Of a DNA stretch of 6,620 nucleotides, positions 1-6,162 are shown piece after piece (within the stretch, counting starts at the first letter, position 1; every line of letters starts with the position of its first letter). The DNA comes from an uncultured Anaerolineaceae bacterium (GTDB taxonomy: Bacteria > Chloroflexota > Anaerolineae > Anaerolineales > Anaerolineaceae). The position numbers and the translations under genes were made by a program. The stretch spans positions 1-6,620 of the forward strand of contig CALCQT010000179.1 in the NCBI GenBank assembly GCA_937894825.1, read 5' to 3'. The notes under the pieces were generated by a model. It was not told the origin of the DNA. It did no database searches and saw only the letters and a program-made list of their open reading frames with translations.

Positions 1-464
<464 letters not shown>

Positions 465-512
465 CTACAGGTCGGCAGGAATAAACGATTGCCCCAATCA
501 AAGCTTAAATGC

Positions 513-521
513 TGGTAGAAT
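513..521 (+). promoter_or_regulatory. candidate extended -10 promoter of der
   Basis: TGGTAGAAT is an extended -10 element (TGn followed by TAGAAT, five of six consensus bases). It would start transcription near 528, about 46 nt before the der ATG. The best -35-like hexamer (TTGCCC, 489-494) is spaced 21 nt away, which is too far, but extended -10 promoters often lack a good -35. It overlaps the spacer that also carries the ahcY promoter. Confidence 0.4.
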
Positions 522-573
522 ATGATCTCAGCCGGATTGTGTCATTAATCGGCTGGAAGTAAGGAAGGCAGGC

Positions 574-1941
574 ATGAGAAAACCGATTGTGGCGCTGATT
601 GGGCGGCCAAACGTTGGAAAAAGTACATTGTTTAACCGCTTGTCCGGGACGCGCGACGCGATCGTCGATGACGTGCCCGGCACAACACGCGACCGTCTTT
701 GGGGTCACGCTGAATGGTGCGGCGTTGAATTTGATATTGTGGATACCGGTGGAATTGATCCGGATGCTGCCGGGAATAAAGAGCCGCTCTCGGTTGGTTC
801 GGCCGATTTTATTCAGGCAATTAAGTCGCAGGCATTATTGGCGGTTCGGGAAGCGGATGTGGTCCTCTTTTTGGTGGATGCGCTCACCGGTGTAACCACG
901 GCGGATCATGAAATCGCAACGATTCTGCGAAGACACCAGCGGGTGGTGGATGGAAAAGAGATGCCGCCCGTGTTGTTGGTCGTGAACAAAACCGATTCCG
1001 AACGACAGCGTGCCGGTGTGGCGGAGTTTTATGAGTTAGGGATGGGAGAACCGTTCCCGTTGTCGGCGGTCCATGGAACCGAGACTGGCGATATGTTGGA
1101 CGCGCTGGTTGCGTTGTTCCCGGAGCAAGTTGAAGAAGTTGAAGACGATTCGGTGAAAATTGCGATTGTCGGAAAGCCGAATGTCGGAAAATCCAGTCTC
1201 TTGAACCGGTTGGTTGGAGAGGAAAGAGTGATTGTCAGTGATATTGCCGGGACGACACGGGATGCGATTGACACAAAGCTGGTCTATCAGGACATTCCAC
1301 TGACGCTGATCGACACGGCCGGCATTCGCCGGCGGGGGAAAATTGAACCCGGCGTGGAAAAATTCTCCGTGATCCGGTCCATGCGGGCTATTGAACGGGC
1401 GGATGTTGCCTTACTGGTGATTGATGCCGTTCAGGGGATTTCCGTTCAAGACGCGCATATTGCGGGCTATATTCTGGACGAGTGGAAGAGCGTTGTGGTT
1501 ATCGTCAACAAATGGGACGCGATCGAAAAAGACAATTACACGATGCAAAACTACACGGACCGGATTCGCGAAGAATTGAACTTCATGGATTATGTTCCGG
1601 TGCTTTTTATTTCTGCTTTGAATGGTCAGCGGGTAGAGCGGGTTCTTCCGATGGCACTGGAAGTTCAGGAAGAACGATTGGCTCGCATTACGACTTCCGC
1701 ACTGAATGAGGTGATCCATGAGGCACAGGATAAACATCATGCGACCTCAAAATCCGGACGCTCGCTGCATATGTATTATGCCACGCAGGTCCGCAGTGAC
1801 CCGCCGACATTCCTGATTTATGTGAACGACCCTGAATTGGCACATTTTACCTATAAGCGATATTTGGAAAACCAGATTCGGGTGCGATTTAAATTTATTG
1901 GTACGCCAATCCGGTTGGTGTTTAAAGCAAGACGCCCATAA
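574..1941 (+). CDS. der: GTPase Der (EngA), ribosome biogenesis
   Basis: Der is a double-GTPase needed for late maturation of the 50S ribosomal subunit in the cytoplasm. At 455 residues it is close to the usual bacterial length. The first G domain shows GRPNVGKST (10-18), PGTTRD (35-40), DTGG (57-60) and NKTD (138-141). The second shows GKPNVGKSS (200-208), AGTTRD (225-230), DTAG (247-250) and NKWD (312-315). A C-terminal KH-like domain (about 375-453) carries the typical PPTFLIYVN, YKRYLENQIR and GTPIRLVFK segments. The start is set by AAGGAAGG (561-568), five nt before the ATG. The segment after the first DTGG (residues 61-86) is about ten residues longer than I recall for E. coli Der. The gene is divergent from ahcY; lepB follows after 150 bp, so co-transcription is possible but not shown. 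Confidence 0.97.
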   Translation: MRKPIVALIGRPNVGKSTLFNRLSGTRDAIVDDVPGTTRDRLWGHAEWCGVEFDIVDTGGIDPDAAGNKEPLSVGSADFIQAIKSQALLAVREADVVLFLVDALTGVTTADHEIATILRRHQRVVDGKEMPPVLLVVNKTDSERQRAGVAEFYELGMGEPFPLSAVHGTETGDMLDALVALFPEQVEEVEDDSVKIAIVGKPNVGKSSLLNRLVGEERVIVSDIAGTTRDAIDTKLVYQDIPLTLIDTAGIRRRGKIEPGVEKFSVIRSMRAIERADVALLVIDAVQGISVQDAHIAGYILDEWKSVVVIVNKWDAIEKDNYTMQNYTDRIREELNFMDYVPVLFISALNGQRVERVLPMALEVQEERLARITTSALNEVIHEAQDKHHATSKSGRSLHMYYATQVRSDPPTFLIYVNDPELAHFTYKRYLENQIRVRFKFIGTPIRLVFKARRP

Positions 1942-2041
1942 GCAGAGGCTTCCCTGGATGTTGATATCAGTTCGTTTTTTACGCGCTGAGAAATTTTATG
2001 CAGCGTAAACATTTGTTAATGATCCTCTGATGAAATGGGTG

Positions 2042-2047
2042 TATTAT
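2042..2047 (+). promoter_or_regulatory. weak candidate -10 box upstream of lepB
   Basis: TATTAT in the der-lepB spacer matches the -10 consensus at five of six positions and would start transcription near 2054, leaving a leader of about 38 nt. No acceptable -35 box is present: TTGTTA at 2013-2018 is 23 nt away. If real, it favours the lepB start at 2092, because the ATG at 2035 would lie upstream of the transcript. The spacer also holds an imperfect stem (1979-2008) without a T-run. Confidence 0.25.
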
Positions 2048-2074
2048 TAAGCCGTGTAAAAAACAACGTTGAAT

Positions 2075-2080
2075 GGAGAG
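2075..2080 (+). promoter_or_regulatory. ribosome binding site that decides the lepB start
   Basis: GGAGAG lies 11 nt before the ATG at 2092. The in-frame ATG at 2035 has no purine-rich site before it and would add 19 residues upstream of the usual Lys-rich LepB N-terminus. The spacing is a little long, so the site is only moderately strong. Confidence 0.55.
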
Positions 2081-2091
2081 AATCGCGCAGC

Positions 2092-2694
2092 ATGGCAAGA
2101 AAACGACCGGCTCAAAAAGAAGAAAAAAAGAAAAAGACAACCTGGGGTGTAATTTGGGAGTTAGTCCAGACGCTGCTGATGGCAGCGGTTTTATATTTTG
2201 CTATTGATTTTTGTATTGCGCGCGTTCGAGTCGAGAATATCAGTATGGAGACCACCTTTACTGAAGGTGAGCTCCTGATGGTGAACCGGTTGAACTATAA
2301 ATTTAATGAGCCCAAACGGGGTGATGTCGTGATTTTTGAAGCGCCGACTGCTCCCGGAAAAGACTATATTAAAAGGATGATTGGACTTCCCGGTGATAAA
2401 GTTACCGTAACAAACGGGAAGCTTTCTATTAATGGAAATGAAATCGATGAGAGTTGGGTCCATGAACCGATTAATTACAGCGGTGCATGGGTGGTCCCCG
2501 CGGATCAGTATTTTGTGTTGGGGGATAACCGTAACCACTCATCTGATTCCCATAGTTGGGGGTTTGTCCCGCGAGAAAATCTGATCGGGAATGCTTTCTT
2601 CTGTTACTGGCCATTGAATCATATTCGTGTGATTGACACACCGATTATATTGCCAGGAGAGGAAAAAAGTGCTGCAAACAGCAATGGAGGGTAA
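2092..2694 (+). CDS. lepB: signal peptidase I
   Basis: This enzyme removes type I signal peptides from exported proteins at the outer face of the cytoplasmic membrane, using a Ser/Lys dyad. The 200-residue product begins with a very basic cytoplasmic tail (residues 3-15, mostly Lys, Arg and Glu). One membrane segment follows (about 20-43), then the catalytic domain. Ser51 in NISMETTF is the nucleophile. Lys94 in YIKRMIGLPGD (92-102) is the general base. GDNRNHSSDSHSWG (144-157) is the conserved late box. The serine box reads SMETT instead of the usual SMxPT, so the proline is replaced; the catalytic residues themselves are intact. The size and single anchor fit the short Gram-positive/Chloroflexota type. 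A longer version from the ATG at 2035 is possible but lacks a ribosome site. A small zinc-ribbon gene follows one base after the stop. Confidence 0.94.
   Translation: MARKRPAQKEEKKKKTTWGVIWELVQTLLMAAVLYFAIDFCIARVRVENISMETTFTEGELLMVNRLNYKFNEPKRGDVVIFEAPTAPGKDYIKRMIGLPGDKVTVTNGKLSINGNEIDESWVHEPINYSGAWVVPADQYFVLGDNRNHSSDSHSWGFVPRENLIGNAFFCYWPLNHIRVIDTPIILPGEEKSAANSNGG
2686..2690 (+). promoter_or_regulatory. ribosome binding site for the zinc-ribbon gene, inside the lepB end
   Basis: GGAGG lies in the last codons of lepB, five nt before the GTG at 2696. This arrangement suggests translational coupling. A competing site, AGGAGAGG (2655-2662), stands six nt before another in-frame GTG at 2669, so two starts are plausible. 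The ATG at 2684 has no well-placed site. Confidence 0.5.
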
Positions 2695-2695
2695 G

Positions 2696-2986
2696 GTGGA
2701 AAAAAATATTGACCGGTACTGTTCAGAATGCCAGGTGGGTATCCCATATTTTGGCAGTGCCACCTATTTTACCTGGATTGACGATGAATTGATTACAGTT
2801 CCGGATTTTCCTTGTTGGATCTGTGATGTATGCGGGAAGCGGGACTGGGACACTCAGGCTTTGATGCAGTTGAATCTGCTCCTGAGTCCGAATGCAGGAA
2901 AAATTCAGTCGCGAAGGAAGCCGCTTCCGGCTGCCGAACCGGAAAGCAAGCCTGCCAAAACGATTCGGCGGAAGGCACTGCGGTAG
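2696..2986 (+). CDS. small YgiT-like zinc-ribbon protein of unknown function
   Basis: From the GTG at 2696 the product is 96 residues; from the GTG at 2669 it would be 105. It carries a Cys4 knuckle pair: CSEC (9-12) and, about 30 residues later, CDVCG (43-47). An extra Cys40 lies in the segment VPDFPCWICDVCG. The spacing and the Val-Pro lead-in to the second pair resemble YgiT-type zinc fingers, the N-terminal domain of the MqsA antitoxin. However, no helix-turn-helix DNA-binding domain follows and no toxin gene is adjacent. The C-terminal third (from about residue 64) is low-complexity and basic, rich in Lys, Arg, Pro and Ala. The gene starts one base after the lepB stop, so it is almost certainly in the lepB transcript. 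A structural zinc site is likely; a role in regulation or in nucleic-acid or protein binding is only a guess. Its stop codon is part of the following palindrome. Confidence 0.8.
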   Translation: MEKNIDRYCSECQVGIPYFGSATYFTWIDDELITVPDFPCWICDVCGKRDWDTQALMQLNLLLSPNAGKIQSRRKPLPAAEPESKPAKTIRRKALR

Positions 2987-3036
2987 AGAACATAAAGAAA
3001 GAACGCGGATTCCGCGTTCTTTCTTTATGTTCTCTA
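2984..3036. terminator. bidirectional terminator, perfect 53-nt palindrome
   Basis: Positions 2984-3009 are the exact reverse complement of 3011-3036: 26 bases per arm around the single base 3010. The core GAACGCGG/CCGCGTTC (3001-3008 and 3012-3019) is G+C rich. It is flanked by A/G-rich sequence on the left and T/C-rich sequence on the right, so transcripts from either side meet a strong hairpin followed by a U-rich stretch. It lies between two convergent genes, ends the lepB/zinc-ribbon unit and the TPR gene, and includes the TAG stop of the zinc-ribbon gene (2984-2986). The U-tract is interrupted rather than pure, but the position and symmetry make the call strong. Confidence 0.85.
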
Positions 3037-3057
3037 AGTTTGATATCAGCCGCCGGG

Positions 3058-4404
3058 TCAGGGAGTCGTTTCAGGGATGGTTGTTTCTTCGGCATCAGCG
3101 ACCGTGCTATCGCCGGTGTTCCCCACATCGATCTGAGCTGCCGCCAAATCAGTTGAACCATCCTCTATAACTGGCGCCAGTGTAATGTCAAATTGGCCCG
3201 ATTTGCACACATCCGTCATATAATTGGCGTTTTGAACAGCGACGGCGTCGTCCGGAATTCCCTGTATGATCGCCCGGACAATCTCCGTGGCATCCTGGCA
3301 TTGGCCGGAACGCGCCAGTACCAGTCCATACATATAATAGAGCTCCGGGACACGGTTGTCGTAACTCAGCGGAATTCCCTCAACCCGAACCCCATCTTTT
3401 GTAGTTCCACCCTGAATAGACAGTTTGAAATAATCAAGCGCCTGCTGATATTTTTCTGAACGGTAGTATTGGGTACCAAGGTTCCAATAAAAAGAAGTCT
3501 CTGTCGGCGCCAGTTTAATCGCATCCTCTGCCTGTTGGATGGCTTTGGCATATTCACCGTTCCCGCTATAAGTGCGGGAAATATAATATGGGGCCCAGGG
3601 ATCATAGGGGTTTAGCGAGCGGGCCCGCTCAAACGCGGTTACCGCGTCCGCGTCCTGTCCTGCCACGCGCAAATTCCTCCCCAGTGCCAGATAGAGGTCG
3701 CCAATGTTTGGGTTGATCGAAATGGCGATCTGGAACTCACTGATCGCGTCCTCATAGTTACCGGTGATTTCGAGCAGTAATCCTCGAGCCCGATGCGCTT
3801 CCATCAGGTTGTTGCCGTTTGCAATTGCCAAGCGGGAATATTCGGTTGCTTTTTCCAGCGTATCCAGGCTGTCCGCTCCGGAGTTGAATTGATCGACCAG
3901 AATCTCTGTGCGATAAGCGTAAATCAATGCGTTATTGGAATCGATCTCCAGTGCACGGGTGAATGCCGACTCGGCATCCAGATAATTATCCAGTTTCCCC
4001 AATGCCCAGCCGCGAATCGCGTGTGCGACGGCATTATTACTGTTCAACAAAATCGCGTTTTCGGCGTTTTTCAGCGCTTCCGCATAATCTCCTTCGAATA
4101 CCTGAAGCTTTGCGATGTTGATGTATGAGGTTGTATTTTTCGGATCAGATTCGATCGCTTTTTCATAGAGTTCAATGGCGCGTGCGAAGCGCCCCTCTCT
4201 TTGGAACTGCTCTGCTTCAACCAGATAGGCCTCTGGTGGTGTGGTTGGCGTGTTTGTCGGGATGAATAAAGGCTGGGTCTCCGGAACGATGACCAGGCTG
4301 AAGTAAATCCCAGCTGCCGCAAGGACGAAAAGTACCATAACTCTCAGTGGACTGGAGCGGCGTTTTCTTCCGTTATAGCGGTATTGCGACCCTTTTAAAT
4401 ACAT
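3058..4404 (-). CDS. membrane-anchored tetratricopeptide repeat (TPR) protein
   Basis: The 448-residue product has a basic N-terminus (residues 4-21, six Arg and two Lys) and one membrane segment (about 22-40). A Thr/Pro-rich linker follows (41-57, including PTNTPTTPP), then about nine TPR units from residue 58 to near 385. Typical repeat signatures are FARAIELYEKAIESDPKN, YAEALKNAENAILLNSNN and YAKAIQQAEDAIKLAPTE. By the positive-inside rule the repeats should face outside the cell. The last repeat and what follows carry two Cys (GQC and DVCKSG) that could pair outside the membrane. The tail is acidic and Thr/Ser-rich. TPR arrays are protein-binding scaffolds; no enzymatic domain is visible, so the partner and role are unknown. 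AAAGGA about 6-7 nt upstream supports the ATG at 4404. It is convergent with the lepB unit and divergent from bmp. Confidence 0.88.
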   Translation of the reverse strand: MYLKGSQYRYNGRKRRSSPLRVMVLFVLAAAGIYFSLVIVPETQPLFIPTNTPTTPPEAYLVEAEQFQREGRFARAIELYEKAIESDPKNTTSYINIAKLQVFEGDYAEALKNAENAILLNSNNAVAHAIRGWALGKLDNYLDAESAFTRALEIDSNNALIYAYRTEILVDQFNSGADSLDTLEKATEYSRLAIANGNNLMEAHRARGLLLEITGNYEDAISEFQIAISINPNIGDLYLALGRNLRVAGQDADAVTAFERARSLNPYDPWAPYYISRTYSGNGEYAKAIQQAEDAIKLAPTETSFYWNLGTQYYRSEKYQQALDYFKLSIQGGTTKDGVRVEGIPLSYDNRVPELYYMYGLVLARSGQCQDATEIVRAIIQGIPDDAVAVQNANYMTDVCKSGQFDITLAPVIEDGSTDLAAAQIDVGNTGDSTVADAEETTIPETTP

Positions 4405-4434
4405 GCTTTTTCCTTTTTCAAACTGTTTGAAGTA

Positions 4435-4477
4435 GTCCGGATTTCGGTTGGACCGGACATATCCGCCGGTTTTCGGT
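4435..4477. repeat. CCGG(A/T)TTTCGGT direct repeats with a GTCCGG/CCGGAC inverted repeat
   Basis: CCGGATTTCGGT (4437-4448) and CCGGTTTTCGGT (4466-4477) agree at 11 of 12 positions and start 29 bp apart, near three helical turns. GTCCGG (4435-4440) and CCGGAC (4453-4458) form an inverted repeat around the first copy. TATCCG recurs at 4460, 4517 and 4557. The cluster lies 30-75 bp upstream of the TPR start codon, where an operator or leader structure could act. Function is inferred only from placement. Confidence 0.4.
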
Positions 4478-4531
4478 AATACATAAAACCAACATCCCCG
4501 CTTTGTCCGAAAGAAGTATCCGGCGAATTTT

Positions 4532-4553
4532 GAAGGATATCAGAAATATCTTC
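4532..4553. other. imperfect hairpin in the TPR-bmp spacer
   Basis: GAAGGATAT and ATATCTTC form an eight-base-pair stem with one bulged G and the loop CAGAA. On the plus strand it is followed by TTTT, giving a weak terminator-like look, but no plus-strand gene lies upstream. On the minus strand it would fall in the long TPR leader if transcription starts near 4565. Confidence 0.3.
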
Positions 4554-4571
4554 TTTTATCCGATATTGATT

Positions 4572-4577
4572 ATTATA
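4572..4577 (-). promoter_or_regulatory. candidate -10 box for the TPR gene
   Basis: The minus strand reads a perfect TATAAT here. It would start transcription near 4565 and give a leader of about 160 nt containing the CGG-rich repeats and the hairpin at 4532-4553. No good -35 box lies 16-18 nt upstream; TTTAGG at 15 nt is the nearest. The region is A+T rich, so a chance match is possible. Confidence 0.3.
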
Positions 4578-4696
4578 ACGCCTGGAAACATGCCTAAACG
4601 GTTTCTATGTCGCTCAGAAGGCTTAGCGAGACAACAAAACGGAGGATGGTCCAATTTTTGACAATCATAAGCTTTGTGTCCTCAGTTTCAAAATGC

Positions 4697-4725
4697 TGGT
4701 TATTTTTTACAGAAGAATGTATAAT
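4697..4725 (+). promoter_or_regulatory. candidate promoter of bmp
   Basis: A perfect TATAAT (4720-4725) is preceded at 17 nt by TGGTTA (4697-4702), which matches the -35 consensus at only three of six positions. Transcription would start near 4732, giving a leader of about 38 nt before the bmp ATG. A perfect TTGACA at 4658-4663 has no -10 partner at the right distance. Confidence 0.5.
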
Positions 4726-4759
4726 ATTTTTACAAATTGGTAATATTTCTAATACTGAT

Positions 4760-4765
4760 AAGGAG
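4760..4765 (+). promoter_or_regulatory. ribosome binding site that decides the bmp start
   Basis: AAGGAG lies five nt before the ATG at 4771 but only two nt before the adjacent in-frame ATG at 4768. The spacing favours 4771, giving a product that begins MKK. The difference is one methionine. Confidence 0.7.
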
Positions 4766-4770
4766 CTATG

Positions 4771-5793
4771 ATGAAGAAAATAAGCATTATTCTTGCCTTG
4801 GTGGTTGTTTTGGTCTTTAGTTTGCCTGTTATGGCACAGGACACACTGAAGATCTGTCAGGTTACCGATATGGGCGGCGTGGATGACAAATCCTTCAATG
4901 AAACTGCCTGGAATGGTATCCTGAAAGCAAAGGAAGATTTTGGCACCGAAGCCGTTGTGCTCGAATCAACCTCTGATTCGGATTATGCGGTCAACATTGA
5001 TCAATTTATTGATGATGAATGTGACCTGATTGTTACCGTTGGTTACCTGCTCGCTGACGCGACGACAGAAGCCGCACAGACCTACCCCGACTACAAATTC
5101 AGTATTATTGACTCCAGTGTTTCCCAGCCGAATGTTGTTGATCAGGTCTTCCAGACCGATGAAGCAGCCTTTTTGGCCGGGTATGTTGCCGCAGCGGTTT
5201 CCGAAACCGGTGTGATTGGAACCTTTGGTGGAATGTGCATCCCGACCGTCACGATTTTCATGGATGGCTTTGCCCGCGGCGCGGCTTACTATAATGAAGT
5301 CAAAGGCGCCGATGTGAAAGTTCTTGGTTGGGACACCGAAAAAGTTGAAGGCACCTGTGTGGACTCCTTTGACGACCTTGAAAAAGGCAAGCAGGTTTCC
5401 ATTACCATGATGGATCAGGGTGCTGATATCATTATGCCGGTGGCCGGCCCGGTTGGCGGCGGTACCATTGCTGCGATTGAAGATCGCGGTACCGGTATGG
5501 TGATAGGTGTGGACTCTGACTGGTTCTATACTTATCCCGAAAATACGGATCTGATCCTGACATCGGTTGTGAAGAAAATGGATGAGACCACATACGAAGT
5601 GATCGATTCCCTGATCAAGGGAACTTTTGCCGGCGGTAAACTGGTCGGTACACTGGAGAACCTTGGTGTTGACCTGGCTCCGTTCCATGATCTGGAATCC
5701 AAAGTCCCCGCTGAAGTTCTTGCTGAATTGGACGATATCCGCGCGAAGATTATCAGTGGTGAAATCGAACTGAACCCTGTATTCGCTCAGTAA
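4771..5793 (+). CDS. BMP/PnrA-family nucleoside ABC transporter substrate-binding protein
   Basis: The 340-residue product matches the Bmp/PnrA family, extracytoplasmic proteins that capture purine nucleosides (or related ligands) for an ABC importer. Residues 1-22 are a signal peptide: MKK, a hydrophobic core, and a VMA|Q cleavage site for signal peptidase I. There is no lipobox Cys after the hydrophobic core, unlike the classic lipoprotein members. Family motifs are VTDMGGVDDKSFN (31-43), TVGYLLADAT, QTDEAAFLAGYVAA, FGGMCIPTVTIFMDGF and ADIIMPVAGPVGGG. Cys29, Cys84, Cys156 and Cys196 are candidates for disulfides. The next gene is a nucleoside-type transporter ATPase, which strengthens the assignment. 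The exact ligand cannot be read from sequence. bmp has its own candidate promoter and a strong terminator, so it may be made in excess over the membrane parts. Confidence 0.92.
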   Translation: MKKISIILALVVVLVFSLPVMAQDTLKICQVTDMGGVDDKSFNETAWNGILKAKEDFGTEAVVLESTSDSDYAVNIDQFIDDECDLIVTVGYLLADATTEAAQTYPDYKFSIIDSSVSQPNVVDQVFQTDEAAFLAGYVAAAVSETGVIGTFGGMCIPTVTIFMDGFARGAAYYNEVKGADVKVLGWDTEKVEGTCVDSFDDLEKGKQVSITMMDQGADIIMPVAGPVGGGTIAAIEDRGTGMVIGVDSDWFYTYPENTDLILTSVVKKMDETTYEVIDSLIKGTFAGGKLVGTLENLGVDLAPFHDLESKVPAEVLAELDDIRAKIISGEIELNPVFAQ

Positions 5794-5810
5794 GCCTGAT
5801 TGGAATATTC

Positions 5811-5846
5811 AAAAAAGGGGACGGGTATTCCCCGTCCTCTTTTTTT
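5811..5846 (+). terminator. intrinsic terminator after bmp
   Basis: A stem of 15 base pairs with one G-U wobble forms between 5811-5825 and 5831-5845, around the loop TATTC. Its core is GGACGGG/CCCGTCC, and it runs into an uninterrupted T-tract (5840-5846). It begins 17 nt after the bmp stop. This is a textbook rho-independent terminator; its A-tract could allow some reverse function, but no minus-strand gene ends here. Confidence 0.93.
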
Positions 5847-5964
5847 GATACCGAACCGTGGCTGATGATTCGCCTTTTGAAAAATTCTTTTGAACAAATA
5901 CCACAAGGTACAGAAGGTAATGTCTCTTCGAAGGAATTTGTCAAAACTGTGAGTTGTTACAATC

Positions 5965-6051
5965 AATGGACGAATTTCTCTCCGGATTCCAGAAACGCAA
6001 AATGGACGAAAAGCCGAAAAATCTGTTTGTGTTTTGAATAACCGAATCCGG
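5965..6051. repeat. short direct and inverted repeats in the ATPase leader
   Basis: AATGGACGAA occurs twice, at 5965-5974 and 6001-6010, 36 bp apart. CCGGATTC (5982-5989) and GAATCCGG (6044-6051) are exact reverse complements separated by 54 nt. They could close a larger RNA fold or be chance matches in repetitive A-rich sequence. Confidence 0.3.
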
Positions 6052-6084
6052 GTAAAAGCTTGTGCAAATTAATGATGTTCTGAT

Positions 6085-6090
6085 TATACT
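6085..6090 (+). promoter_or_regulatory. candidate -10 box for the ATPase operon
   Basis: TATACT matches the -10 consensus at five of six positions and would start transcription near 6097, just before the inverted repeat at 6104. The upstream TTGTGC (6060-6065) could act as a -35 but is 19 nt away. A second possible -10, TAGAAT (6095-6100), has no -35 partner. Confidence 0.35.
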
Positions 6091-6103
6091 TTTTTAGAAT
6101 GCA

Positions 6104-6133
6104 ACCCAAAACACAGCGCATTATGTTTTGGGT
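6104..6133 (+). other. 10-bp perfect inverted repeat in the ATPase leader
   Basis: ACCCAAAACA (6104-6113) and TGTTTTGGGT (6124-6133) are exact reverse complements around a 10-nt loop. The repeat lies directly after the candidate promoter and 85 bp before the ATPase start. It could be an operator for a dimeric repressor or an RNA hairpin; no T-run follows, so it is not a simple terminator. Confidence 0.5.
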
Positions 6134-6136
6134 CAG

Positions 6137-6162
6137 ATAAGCGGATAAAAGCTCCGCGTTAT
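6137..6162 (+). other. second leader hairpin, attenuator-like
   Basis: GCGGA (6141-6145) pairs with TCCGC (6153-6157). ATAA (6137-6140) can extend the stem with TTAT (6159-6162) past one bulged G. TTT follows within the stem end and beyond. It starts three nt after the first repeat. This looks like a weak terminator or attenuator, but the stem is short and the T-tract is only four bases. Confidence 0.35.

Noticed and set aside
1979..2008. Stem in the der-lepB spacer (TTAC..GCTG / CAGCGTAA) as a der terminator.
   Set aside because: The stem has a two-base bulge and a 12-nt loop, and no T-run follows on either strand.
2696..2986. Zinc-ribbon gene as an MqsA-type antitoxin.
   Set aside because: No helix-turn-helix domain follows the zinc ribbon, and no small toxin gene is adjacent; the gene is coupled to lepB.
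4658..4663. Perfect TTGACA as a -35 box for bmp.
   Set aside because: No -10-like hexamer lies 15-19 nt downstream; the TATAAT at 4720 is far out of range.
4646..4771. A 41-codon hydrophobic open frame ending in a TGA that overlaps the bmp start region.
   Set aside because: The GGAGG directly abuts its ATG, leaving no spacing. It lies mostly upstream of the candidate bmp promoter, and the composition matches A+T-rich spacer.
4966..5688. A 240-codon minus-strand open frame inside bmp.
   Set aside because: It is the antisense of a strongly matching BMP-family gene and is rich in His, Asn and Gly, as expected of a reverse-frame artefact.
5858..5904. Hammerhead-ribozyme-like core: CTGATGA (5862-5868), GAAA (5879-5882), and GTGG/CCAC able to form stem I with an ATA before the would-be cleavage site.
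   Set aside because: The ten bases between CTGATGA and GAAA cannot form stem II, and the bases next to GAAA and ATA do not pair as stem III. Only scattered core letters match.
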